Assembly (NCBI GenBank): GCA_937872225.1
Contig: CALMRZ010000092.1
Span: 1-50,411, forward strand
Reading direction: 5' to 3'
Length of the DNA stretch: 50,411 bases
Source of the DNA: an uncultured Spirochaetota bacterium
GTDB taxonomy: Bacteria; Spirochaetota; UBA4802; UBA5550
The notes beneath the pieces were generated by a model that saw only the letters and a list, made by a program, of their open reading frames with translations, was not told the origin of the DNA and ran no database searches. The position numbers were made by a program, and so were the translations under genes. Positions 9,126 to 16,994 of this stretch are shown here, piece by piece (position 1 is the first letter of the stretch; the number at the start of each line of letters is the position of its first letter).

Positions 9126-10298
9126 ATGAGGATCGCCTACTTCGACTGCTTTTCCGGCGTGAGCGGCGACATGGTCCTCGGGGCACTCATCGACGCAGGC
9201 GCCGATTTTGATGCCTTGAAAAAAATCCTCTCCACCGTACCCCTTTCAGGCTATGAGCTGTCAGCTGAAAAGGTGCTGAAAAACGGGATAGGCGGCACCC
9301 GCTTGAAGGTGAAAACTTCCGGGAACCAAAATGAAAGGCATCTGTCCGATATCATCTCTCTTATAAGCACAAGCTCGATTTCGGAAAAAGCGAAACAATG
9401 GGCGGGGGATATCTTCCGTCTGATAGCCGGCGTTGAGGCCGGGATCCACGGAAAAAAAACAGAGGAGATTCACTTCCACGAAATAGGGGCCGTTGACTCC
9501 ATCATTGACATAGCCGGCGCCTGCGCCGCCCTGGACATGATGGGCATCGGCGCCGTCCACTGCTCCCGGATCAATGTCGGCGGCGGCTTCGTGAAGACCG
9601 GCCACGGCACGCTCCCGGTGCCGGCGCCGGCCACGGCGAAGCTCCTCGCCGGCGTCCCGGTATATTCCAGCGGCATCGAGGCCGAGCTCGCCACGCCCAC
9701 GGGCGCGGCCATCATGAAATACTTTGCAAAGAGCTTCGGCCCCCTGCCGGACATGACCGTGCGTAGCGTGGGCTACGGGGCGGGCATGAAGGACCTTCCG
9801 GTCGCCAATCTGCTGAGGGTCTACATCGGCGAGGACGAAATGCGGGAAGGATACGACCGGATCCTCTCCCTGGAGACCAACATCGACGACATGAACCCTG
9901 AATTCTACCAGCACGTGTGCGAGCGCCTCTTTGAAGCCGGGGCCCTTGACGTGTTCACCACGGCGATCATCATGAAAAAGGGACGCCCGGGGACCCAGCT
10001 CACGGTGCTGGCCCGGGAGGAGCGCCGCGAGGCCCTCACGGAAATCATCTTTGCCGAGACCACCACCGCCGGCATACGCGCGGGCAGGCTTGAGCGTACG
10101 GTCCTGGACCGTGAGATGAGACGGGTTGCGACGCGCTTCGGCGAGATACCGGTGAAGGTCCTTTCCCGGGGCGGCAGGGTCGTCAGCGTCTCACCGGAAT
10201 ACGAGGAGTGCAGAAAGATAGCGAAGGAGCGGCAGGTCCCCCTGAAAGAGGTGTACGACGAGGCGAAAAAAACAGCCGCCGCCCTGTCCGCGGAGTGA
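9126..10298 (+). CDS. larC: nickel insertion protein LarC (single full-length frame)
   Basis: LarC is a CTP-dependent cyclometallase that inserts Ni(II) into the pincer nucleotide. The N-terminal FDCFSGVSGDM block, the EIHFHEIGAVDSIIDI block and LETNIDDMNPEFYQHV are all family hallmarks. Both parts (LarC1 and LarC2 in Lactobacillus, joined there by programmed frameshifting) are here in one continuous 390-residue frame. I chose ATG 9126; an in-frame GTG at 9117 lies inside larB. The gene follows larB by one base and precedes cobO by five. No larA is in the window, so the enzyme that uses the cofactor is encoded elsewhere or is a LarA homologue not seen. Confidence 0.94.
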   Translation: MRIAYFDCFSGVSGDMVLGALIDAGADFDALKKILSTVPLSGYELSAEKVLKNGIGGTRLKVKTSGNQNERHLSDIISLISTSSISEKAKQWAGDIFRLIAGVEAGIHGKKTEEIHFHEIGAVDSIIDIAGACAALDMMGIGAVHCSRINVGGGFVKTGHGTLPVPAPATAKLLAGVPVYSSGIEAELATPTGAAIMKYFAKSFGPLPDMTVRSVGYGAGMKDLPVANLLRVYIGEDEMREGYDRILSLETNIDDMNPEFYQHVCERLFEAGALDVFTTAIIMKKGRPGTQLTVLAREERREALTEIIFAETTTAGIRAGRLERTVLDREMRRVATRFGEIPVKVLSRGGRVVSVSPEYEECRKIAKERQVPLKEVYDEAKKTAAALSAE

Positions 10299-10303
10299 AA
10301 CAT

Positions 10304-10831
10304 ATGCTCTCAAAGGGATACATACATATTTATACCGGCAACGGCAAGGGAAAGACCAGCGCCGCCCTGGGGCTGGCCTTCCGCGCCTCGGGATCCGGAC
10401 TTCGGAGCATCATCATACAGTTCATGAAGGGTCTCCCCACGGGGGAGCTTGAGGCGGCGGCGAAGACCGGCGGGCTCATCACCATCGAGCGCTACGGCAG
10501 CACGCGCTTCTGCAGGCCCGATGACGGATCCTTCGACGAGCACCGGCAATTCGCCCTGCAGGGATACGGCCGCGCCAGGGAGGTCCTTGCCGGGGCCCTC
10601 TTCGACATCGTCATCCTTGACGAGATCATTACCGCCGCAAAGTTCGGACTGCTGTCCGATGACGATATCCTGGCGCTCTGCGGCGCCAGGCCTAACGCCA
10701 CGGAGCTGGTCCTGACCGGCCGGGGCGCCTCGGACGCCCTCATCGCCCGGGCCGACCTGGCCACCGAGATGAGGGAGATAAAGCACTATTACCGGGCCGG
10801 CGTGGCGCCGCGCAGGGGGATTGAAGACTGA
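10304..10831 (+). CDS. cobO: cob(I)alamin / corrinoid adenosyltransferase (CobO/BtuR type)
   Basis: The family transfers the adenosyl group of ATP to Co(I) corrinoids to give adenosylcobalamin. The P-loop GNGKGKTS is at residues 12-19, and VILDEIITAAKFGLL plus LVLTGRGA are typical of the CobO/BtuR family (the last is TGR in almost all members). Length 175 aa is normal. I use the ATG at 10304, five bases after larC. The stop codon shares its A with the ATG of the next gene. Placement directly after larC couples corrinoid adenosylation with nickel cofactor synthesis in one transcript; the reason is not obvious. Confidence 0.92.
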   Translation: MLSKGYIHIYTGNGKGKTSAALGLAFRASGSGLRSIIIQFMKGLPTGELEAAAKTGGLITIERYGSTRFCRPDDGSFDEHRQFALQGYGRAREVLAGALFDIVILDEIITAAKFGLLSDDDILALCGARPNATELVLTGRGASDALIARADLATEMREIKHYYRAGVAPRRGIED

Positions 10832-12336
10832 TGAAGGCCGCACGGTACGCCGCATATTCACTGCTCCCGCTCCTGATCGCCGTCATGGCGCTGGGCGCCC
10901 CCGCTGCGGAAAAACCCCTCATCGGCATCGCCACGGTGCGGAACAACAGCCCCCGCGCCCTGGCCCTCGCCGCGCTCCTTGACGAGAACCTCTCCCGCCT
11001 GGTGGAGCGGACCGGCATATTCCAGGCGGTAAACCCAGCCCTGCTGCGTGAGGAACTACAAAAATTCGGATGCACCGACGAGCAGTGCCTCCTCGGTTTC
11101 GCCCGCGACGCCGGTCTCTCCCTGGTCATTCGCGGGGACCTGGACGACGCCGGCGACTTCATCAGTCTCACCCTCCGGGCCTACGGTACCGGTTTCCCGT
11201 ACCAGCGGCAGGTGGTGTACCGCTACTCGGTGCGCATCCCCATGACCGGGCAGTTCGGCCAGGTCGAATACAGCAATATCACCGGAGAGCATACGGGGAT
11301 TTTCTTCTCGCGGCTCCTGGCGCGGTATCAGTCGGCCCACACGGTCACGGCCGTCCCCGACGGTGCCATGAAGGTGGCCCGGAGCCTTACCGGCTCCTTC
11401 ACCCTGTACCGCCCCGACCCCGCCGGCGATACAAACGCCCTCCGCGGCTACCGTCCCGTGGGCGCGGCGCGCCTTTCCGCCGGGACCATAGTGAAATCGG
11501 ACACGCCGGCGCGGCCGGGAGACTTCATCCTGACCGGGCATGAAGAAACGGCCCGGTTCGTCGACAAGCTGACCTATGAGGGCAAGCGCGAGGTCGTGTT
11601 CCGCGCGCCGTCGCCCCTTGACACCTTCTACGCCCTGCTCCTCACCGGTCCGGCCAGCGCGGTCATGCCCATTCTCGCGCCGACCCTGGGATACTACCGG
11701 TCAAACGACTGGACCGGCCTGACCCTCTGGACCTTAAGCGTCACGCCTTACCTGTACCTGGAGCTGAACGGTTTTTCGAACTACTACGAGAACTATCACA
11801 AAAAGAAAAAAACAGTGCCCCGGGACGTGCAGGCGCAGCATTATTTCGGCTGGTACATGCTTTTCGCCGGCGGCTCGTCGCTCTTCGTGGACTCCATGGC
11901 CCATGGCATGCTCGACAAGGCGGCCAACTACCAGGGGATACAGCCCTACCTGGGCAACGCCCTTACCGCCGCGTACCTGTCCCTGATTTCCGGAGGGGGA
12001 GGACTTTTTTACCGGGGGGACCGCCTCTTCGGCTACCTTTATTATCACGCGGACAATCTGCTCATGTATTTCATGATCCGCGAGTTCTGCCCTGAAAAAA
12101 AATTCGACCCCCTGACGCGGACCTTTTCAACGGGAAAAATAAACAAGACCCGGGCCTTTTCCCTCATGTCGGTCTTCTGTGCCGTCAAGATAGCGGAGAT
12201 CATCCACGCCGTGCTTATCCGTGACGCCATAGGAAACGGCGAGGTGTTCGATGAAGGCTATTCGATAGAGCCGGTCATATACGCCGGCGAACAAAACGAT
12301 ACCGGTCTCGGACTGCAGTATTCGTATAGGTGGTGA
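10831..12336 (+). CDS. exported TolB/CsgG-like N-terminus with C-terminal membrane segments
   Basis: Residues 1-26 are a signal peptide (AAYSLLPLLIAVMALGAPAA). Residues 30-130 (IGIATVRNNSP, LDENLSRLVERTGIFQAV, CTDEQCLLGFARDAG, LVIRGDL) resemble the alpha/beta domain found at the start of TolB- and CsgG-like proteins. From about residue 265 on, several hydrophobic stretches (YALLLTGPASAVMPILAP, AYLSLISGGGGLFYRG, LLMYFMIREF) suggest insertion in a membrane. The protein shares this plan with the next gene, including a GGGLFY(R/K)G motif, so the two are diverged tandem paralogues. Its ATG overlaps the cobO stop, so it is on the lar transcript. Function unknown. Confidence 0.65.
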   Translation: MKAARYAAYSLLPLLIAVMALGAPAAEKPLIGIATVRNNSPRALALAALLDENLSRLVERTGIFQAVNPALLREELQKFGCTDEQCLLGFARDAGLSLVIRGDLDDAGDFISLTLRAYGTGFPYQRQVVYRYSVRIPMTGQFGQVEYSNITGEHTGIFFSRLLARYQSAHTVTAVPDGAMKVARSLTGSFTLYRPDPAGDTNALRGYRPVGAARLSAGTIVKSDTPARPGDFILTGHEETARFVDKLTYEGKREVVFRAPSPLDTFYALLLTGPASAVMPILAPTLGYYRSNDWTGLTLWTLSVTPYLYLELNGFSNYYENYHKKKKTVPRDVQAQHYFGWYMLFAGGSSLFVDSMAHGMLDKAANYQGIQPYLGNALTAAYLSLISGGGGLFYRGDRLFGYLYYHADNLLMYFMIREFCPEKKFDPLTRTFSTGKINKTRAFSLMSVFCAVKIAEIIHAVLIRDAIGNGEVFDEGYSIEPVIYAGEQNDTGLGLQYSYRW

Positions 12337-12337
12337 A

Positions 12338-12368
12338 GACCCCCCTGTCCCCCTGAGGGGGCACATGG
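12338..12368. repeat. GC-rich hairpin repeat, left arm of pair 2
   Basis: It reads GACCCCCCTGTCCCCCTGAG followed by GGGGCACATGG. It is the near-perfect inverted copy of 12587-12614. It starts one base after the stop of the preceding gene and can form CCCCCTGAGGGGG-type hairpins. Confidence 0.8.
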
Positions 12369-12401
12369 GAAGATATAGATGGGTTTTCAGTAATTTTATA
12401 C

Positions 12402-12536
12402 ATTTGTCATCGCGAGCGCAGCGAAGCGATCTTGAAATTGTTAAAGATAAGGTATAGTATAATACCTATATTTCGATTTCATTGAATCTGGCATTAGCGT
12501 GATTGCTTCGTCGTTGCACTCCTCACAATGACAAAT
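12402..12536. mobile_element. MITE-like element with TGTCAT ends
   Basis: ATTTGTCATCGCGAG (12402-12416) and the reverse complement of 12522-12536 (ATTTGTCATTGTGAG) match at 13 of 15 positions and form terminal inverted repeats of a 135-base unit. The arms continue with GCAGCGAAGCGATCTT and, inverted, GCAACGACGAAGCAATC. This arm type is common as a dispersed non-coding repeat in many bacterial phyla. It contains no gene and is nested between the two arms of GC-repeat pair 2. Confidence 0.8.
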
Positions 12537-12561
12537 TATTATAAATGGTAAATCATTGTTT

Positions 12562-14079
12562 ATGAAAAACATTAAGCACATTATATCATGCCCCCTCGGG
12601 GGGACAGGGGTGTCATTACTGATTTTCTTTTTGATGATCCTCTTTCTCTTCGTCCCCGGAGGACGCCTTGCGGCGGAAAGGGCCCCCGTGGCCGGGACTA
12701 TTGCCATATTCCCGATCCAGGATTCCGGCATACAGCTCAATGCCCTTTCCGAGAAATCCGCCCGGGCCGTCATGGACGCCTGCGACCGGCTGGGGAGGTT
12801 TCTCCCCGTGGAAAGCGACCGGATAGAAAAAGCGATGGACGCCATTCCCGAAGGCTCCGGCGAGGAGGAACTGCTCAGGGCGGCGCAGCAGCTCAAGGCC
12901 GATCTTGTTGCCGTGGTAACCGTTGCAACGGACGGCTCCGCCTTCACCGGCACCCTCGCCATCCGTTCCGTTTCAGGGCAGTACAAACAGATGGAGCAGA
13001 ACATCATCGTCAGAAGCAGGGTCATGATGAACATCCCCCTCAAGCTCGCCCGGGAGATGGCCCTGCTTCACCGGGGCAGGCCGCTGGAGGCGCGTATCCT
13101 GGAAAAGAGGAACGGTCTGCATCTCTTAGACGCCGGCCAGTGGCAGGGCCTTGATCCGGGACGGTACCGCACCGCGGAGGGCGGGACCATAACCGTCCTG
13201 AACAGCGGCAGGTTCCACTCGCTGGCTTCAGTGCCGGAGCGGCTCGCGAAGCTGCCGCGCATCACCATAAAAAAATATCCTTCGTGCCGGGCGGTGGTCA
13301 AATACCTGGAGGACCAGATAGACTACAACACCAACAAGAAGTACAGCCTGGTGGCCACGGGGGTCAAGGGCCAGGACCCGGAAAAGCAGTTCACCCTCGG
13401 GATGTGCCTCGTCAATCCGGGCGCCAACGCCTGCCTTCCGGGATACGGTTCCTACCTGACCACGTCGTACATGGGCTTCAGGAACACGACCCCCAGCGTC
13501 GGCGGCATCGTGTTCTCGACGCTTCTCATCGTCACCCACTTCATCCTCCCGGAGGCCATGACGAAATTCAAGATCAATTTCGTACCCGGCATCATGGACA
13601 AGGACAAGACAAGGGCGATGAACAATCTCCAGATATTCTGCTGGGCCACGGTGCCCCTCACGGCCTCCGTGGCCTTCCTCGACCAGCTGGCGTACCAGTT
13701 CATGGTGAACAACGCCCTGCCGCCTTTTTTCATGACAAGAAACGAGTCAGCCATGGTCCTCTCGCTCTTCATTCCCGGCGGCGGCCTTTTTTACAAGGGA
13801 TACCGGCTCCCGGGCTGGAGCTTCTATCTTTCCGAGATGTTCCTGGCCGGGTTCTGCGTGTATACGAAGGATGATAAAAAAAAGGTCCTCTACGGCGGCA
13901 TAGCCCTTGGCGGGGTGAAACTTATCGAGCTCATCACAGCATATTTCTGCCCGCCGGCCTTCAGTTTTTTTAAATATGAACAGGAAGGCAGGATAACCCA
14001 GACATCATTATCCCTTAAAATCGTTCCCACCGATACTGGAGATCTGGTTTATAAAATCGGTTTATCCCGCAATTTTTAA
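12562..14079 (+). CDS. exported TolB/CsgG-like protein, paralogue of the preceding gene
   Basis: After a hydrophobic signal segment (LLIFFLMILFLFVPGG) comes an AGTIAIFPIQDSG block and an alpha/beta region like that of the 10831 gene, then a C-terminal half with hydrophobic stretches and the motif FIPGGGLFYKG, shared with its neighbour as ISGGGGLFYRG. A PGGG-FY-G motif of this kind also occurs in small membrane domains of the TM2/DUF5683 type. The start is uncertain. ATG 12562 lacks a ribosome binding site and its first residues (ISCPLGGTG) are coded by the GC-rich repeat. GTG 12610, just after GGGGGGACAGGGG, would remove them (489 aa) but also the positive N-terminal residues. Function unknown. 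Confidence 0.65.
   Translation: MKNIKHIISCPLGGTGVSLLIFFLMILFLFVPGGRLAAERAPVAGTIAIFPIQDSGIQLNALSEKSARAVMDACDRLGRFLPVESDRIEKAMDAIPEGSGEEELLRAAQQLKADLVAVVTVATDGSAFTGTLAIRSVSGQYKQMEQNIIVRSRVMMNIPLKLAREMALLHRGRPLEARILEKRNGLHLLDAGQWQGLDPGRYRTAEGGTITVLNSGRFHSLASVPERLAKLPRITIKKYPSCRAVVKYLEDQIDYNTNKKYSLVATGVKGQDPEKQFTLGMCLVNPGANACLPGYGSYLTTSYMGFRNTTPSVGGIVFSTLLIVTHFILPEAMTKFKINFVPGIMDKDKTRAMNNLQIFCWATVPLTASVAFLDQLAYQFMVNNALPPFFMTRNESAMVLSLFIPGGGLFYKGYRLPGWSFYLSEMFLAGFCVYTKDDKKKVLYGGIALGGVKLIELITAYFCPPAFSFFKYEQEGRITQTSLSLKIVPTDTGDLVYKIGLSRNF
12587..12614. repeat. GC-rich hairpin repeat, right arm of pair 2
   Basis: It reads CATGCCCCCTCGGGGGGACA then GGGGTGTC, the inverted copy of 12338-12368 apart from two substitutions and a two-base indel. 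It overlaps the 5' end of the following coding frame and its G run could act as a ribosome binding site for GTG 12610. Confidence 0.8.
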
Positions 14080-14097
14080 AAAAATTTTTTATATGAA

Positions 14098-14126
14098 TTG
14101 ACAAAATATACGATTTTCATTATTCT
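14098..14126 (+). promoter_or_regulatory. sigma-70-type promoter for the TetR gene
   Basis: TTGACA (14098-14103) is followed after exactly 17 bases by TATTCT (14121-14126), in an AT-rich gap, 58 bases upstream of the TetR start. It begins after the stop codon of the previous gene, so the regulator starts a new transcript. This is among the best promoters in the window. Confidence 0.65.
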
Positions 14127-14184
14127 ATACTTAATTCGTAAACATTGACGATTTCAGTATAAATATAATAAATATGTAAAAAAT

Positions 14185-14799
14185 ATGGGTGAATCTCATT
14201 TAGATAATAAGAAATATCAGGATTTATTGAACACGGCCCGGGAGCTCTTCTTCAAGCACGGCACCAAGAGAGTGACCATCGAAGAGATATGCGAAAAAGC
14301 GGACGTGAGCAAGATGACCTTTTACAAGTTCTTTCGCAACAAAAGCGAGCTTGCCACCAGGGTGCTGTCGGATCTGAACGACAGGATACTGAAGGAGCAG
14401 GACGAGATCATGAACAGTTCGATCCCTTTCATCGACAAGATACGGGGGATCATCAACCATCTCATAAAGACAAGCGAAGAGCTTGAAGATATATTTCTTG
14501 ACGAGATGTGGGGCGCCAACGAAGATTTTATGCTCTTTTTCAACGCGCTGAAAATGGGATCGTACCAGCTCATCAGCGATTTCATCCGCCAGGGCCAGGA
14601 GGAAGGGGTCATCCGTAAAACGCTGAAGCCGGACGTGATCCTGTACGTGATCGAGAAATTCCAGGAAATGCTCAACAGCGACAGGATGAAGACCATTGCG
14701 CCGGACCCCCACGAGCGCCTGGACATGATGCTGAATCTGATGTTCTACGGAATTATCGATTCCGCCACTCAGGGCGGCGCATCAATGAAGGAAGGATGA
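14185..14799 (+). CDS. TetR-family transcriptional regulator
   Basis: Residues 8-60 form the typical TetR DNA-binding domain: a first helix with LLNTARELFFKHGTKRVTIE, then EEICEKADVSKMTFYKFFRN, which is the helix-turn-helix. The C-terminal 140 residues are the variable ligand-binding and dimer part. Length (204 aa) is standard. It lies 140 bases upstream of the LolA-like/ABC operon on the same strand, and a perfect dyad in that gap (14838-14857) is a plausible binding site. Control of the downstream transport operon is therefore likely but inferred. The ligand is unknown. Confidence 0.9.
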   Translation: MGESHLDNKKYQDLLNTARELFFKHGTKRVTIEEICEKADVSKMTFYKFFRNKSELATRVLSDLNDRILKEQDEIMNSSIPFIDKIRGIINHLIKTSEELEDIFLDEMWGANEDFMLFFNALKMGSYQLISDFIRQGQEEGVIRKTLKPDVILYVIEKFQEMLNSDRMKTIAPDPHERLDMMLNLMFYGIIDSATQGGASMKEG

Positions 14800-14837
14800 C
14801 ACGATCATCAGGGTCATGATTCGGATGACCGGACATT

Positions 14838-14857
14838 CCGTTCATTCAACAGAACGG
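14838..14857. promoter_or_regulatory. candidate TetR operator (CCGTTC-N8-GAACGG)
   Basis: CCGTTC (14838-14843) and GAACGG (14852-14857) are perfect inverted half-sites centred in the gap between the TetR gene and the LolA-like gene. The dyad ends two bases before a TTGACG (14860-14865), with TAAAAC 15 bases on. A repressor here would block that promoter. Assignment to this TetR is inference from position. Confidence 0.5.
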
Positions 14858-14939
14858 CTTTGACGACAAAAAGGACAAAATAAAACAGGAGCCGGAGGCG
14901 TGTTATATCGTCCCCGGCACCGCCATCAAGGAGTACAGT

Positions 14940-15725
14940 ATGAAAAAAGCAGTGTTAACGATTACCGCGGTGCTGACGGCGGTCCCCCTGCTGTATGGAA
15001 CGTCGCACGCCCTGACGGCCAGGGAGATCATCAACAAGGCCGAGCTGGCGGTCCGCGGCGACACCCAGATCGCCCTGGTGGAAATCACCATCAAGAACCG
15101 CCGCTGGACACGGACCTTGAAGATGAAGAGCTGGGACAACCGCGTCGCGAAAAAATCCTTTGCCGAGATACTGGCGCCCAAGAAGGACGCCGGCAACCGC
15201 TTCCTCATGATCACGGCGGAAAAGCTCATGTGGCACTACAATCCCGACATCGGCAAGGAGATGAAGATCCACCCCTCCATGATGCTCCAGTCCTGGATGG
15301 GATCCGACTTCACCAACGACGACATCGTCAAGGAATCGAGCATCCTCGACGACTACACCCATACCCTGGACGGAAAAAAAACCGTCGAGGGCTATGAGTG
15401 TTATGTCATAACCTTGATGCCGAAGCCGGACGCCGCCGTCGTGTGGGGCAAGCTCCTCTACTACGCCAGGGTCAGCGACTGTCTGCCGGTGAAGCAGGAA
15501 TTCTACGACCAACACGGCAAGCTGAAAAAGGTGCTGACCCTGAGCAATTTCAGGAACATGGACGGCCGCGTCATACCCGCGACGATGAAAATGATAACCC
15601 TGAAAAAGCGCCGCGACCAGGGCGAGACCGGGGAGGAATACACCCAGATGGACATAAAGGACGTGCAGTTCAACGTGAAAATACCCCATAACGTGTTTTC
15701 TCTTCAAAATCTCAAGAGGAGATAG
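14940..15725 (+). CDS. LolA-like outer-membrane lipoprotein-sorting protein
   Basis: Residues 1-27 are a Sec signal peptide ending at SHALTA. The rest fits the LolA-like family best known from Treponema TP_0789: REIINKAELAVRGDTQIALV at the start, then AEILAPKKDAGNRFLMI, EKLMWHYNPDIGKEMKI, the MLQSWMGSDFTNDDIV block, YECYVITLMP and a final VQFNVKIPHNVFSLQNL. These periplasmic proteins have a half-barrel that carries lipids or lipoproteins. It begins an operon with two FtsX-type permeases, an ATPase and a beta-barrel, and the next start is five bases after its stop. AAGGAG lies about 6 bases upstream. What it carries is not known. Confidence 0.88.
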   Translation: MKKAVLTITAVLTAVPLLYGTSHALTAREIINKAELAVRGDTQIALVEITIKNRRWTRTLKMKSWDNRVAKKSFAEILAPKKDAGNRFLMITAEKLMWHYNPDIGKEMKIHPSMMLQSWMGSDFTNDDIVKESSILDDYTHTLDGKKTVEGYECYVITLMPKPDAAVVWGKLLYYARVSDCLPVKQEFYDQHGKLKKVLTLSNFRNMDGRVIPATMKMITLKKRRDQGETGEEYTQMDIKDVQFNVKIPHNVFSLQNLKRR

Positions 15726-15730
15726 CAGTC

Positions 15731-16981
15731 ATGAACCCGCGGAAGGAAGCCCCGGTCGAGGTCATGCTGGCATGGCGCAACGTCTGGAAAAACAAGCGAC
15801 GCACGGTCCTCACGCTCCTAACCATCATGGTGGGGTGCGCCATGATCATTTTTTCCCGCGCCTTCCAAGACGGCGGCTACGGTAAAATGATCGAAGATTC
15901 CATCGCGTCCAATACCACGCATATCCAGATCCATGAAAAAGGGTTTTGGGAAAACCAGAGTATCGACTACGCCTTCAAGCCCGACAGCGAACTCATGGCC
16001 TTCCTCCGGACGAGTCCCGCGGTGTCCGCCTGCACCCGGCGCATCCACGCCGCCGGCCTCGTGTCTTACGGCAAAAACACCTACGGTGCCCTCATACAGG
16101 CCGTGGAGCCCGACACCGAAAAAAAAGTGAGCAACCTTCACACAACGATTCAGAAGGGCGGCAGGTACCTCGTCGCCGATGACGGGAAAAACATCATCAT
16201 GGGGGCCGCCCTGGCGAAGAACCTCAAGGCAAGGGTCGGCGACACCGTTGCCGTCATATCCCAGGGGTTCGACGGCTCCATTGCCGCCGCCAACGTCACC
16301 ATTGTAGGCATATTCAAGTCGAGGAACCCCCGGTACGACCAGTCGACCATCATGATGTCCTTCAACCAGGCCGCGGAAACCTTCACCATGATGGACTACA
16401 TAAGTTCCATTGCCGTCAGGCTGAAGCAGACCGAGGACATGGAGAAGGTCCGCGACCAGTTACGCCGTCTGACCGGGTCAAAGCCCCTTGAGGTAATGGG
16501 ATGGGACGAGCTGCTGCCCGAGCTCATCCAGCATATCGTCATGGATGATCTCTTTGCCAAAATTTTTTATATCGTGCTTCTCCTCATCATTGCCTTTGGC
16601 GTCCTCAACACCATCCAGATGTCGGTGTTCGAGCGCCGGCGCGAACTCGGCATCATGATGGCCATCGGCACCAGGCCGTCCCAGATCGTAGCCATGGTGC
16701 TCTTTGAATCGGTCTACATCTCGTTTATCGGGTCCCTGCTGGGGATCCTTCTCGGCTCCGCGATCAGCTATTATTTTACCGTTTTTCCCATTGATTTCAG
16801 CGAATATCAGAAAGAACTGGCTGAATTCAACCAGATCACCACGATCCTGCCGACGAAATTGACCGTTAAAAACGTCATAACGACCGCCTTTTTCACCTTC
16901 TGCATCGGCGTGCTCTTTTCCATCGCCCCTGCCCGGCGGGCTTCACGGCTGAAGCCGCTCGACGCGATTCGGCAGCTGTAA
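15731..16981 (+). CDS. ABC transporter permease, FtsX/LolE type (first)
   Basis: An N-terminal membrane helix (around TVLTLLTIMVGCAMIIF) is followed by a long extracytoplasmic MacB-type domain (residues about 45-270) and three C-terminal helices (around FYIVLLLIIAFGVLNTI, SFIGSLLGILLGSAISYYF and the last, before ARRASRLKPLDAIRQL). This is the MacB/LolCE topology. The FERRRELGIMMAIGTRPSQI block is the coupling region to the ATPase. Length 416 aa is normal. It starts right after the LolA-like gene and precedes the second permease by 13 bases, so the two probably form a heterodimer. Confidence 0.9.
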   Translation: MNPRKEAPVEVMLAWRNVWKNKRRTVLTLLTIMVGCAMIIFSRAFQDGGYGKMIEDSIASNTTHIQIHEKGFWENQSIDYAFKPDSELMAFLRTSPAVSACTRRIHAAGLVSYGKNTYGALIQAVEPDTEKKVSNLHTTIQKGGRYLVADDGKNIIMGAALAKNLKARVGDTVAVISQGFDGSIAAANVTIVGIFKSRNPRYDQSTIMMSFNQAAETFTMMDYISSIAVRLKQTEDMEKVRDQLRRLTGSKPLEVMGWDELLPELIQHIVMDDLFAKIFYIVLLLIIAFGVLNTIQMSVFERRRELGIMMAIGTRPSQIVAMVLFESVYISFIGSLLGILLGSAISYYFTVFPIDFSEYQKELAEFNQITTILPTKLTVKNVITTAFFTFCIGVLFSIAPARRASRLKPLDAIRQL

Positions 16982-16994
16982 GGAGAAGCATCCG

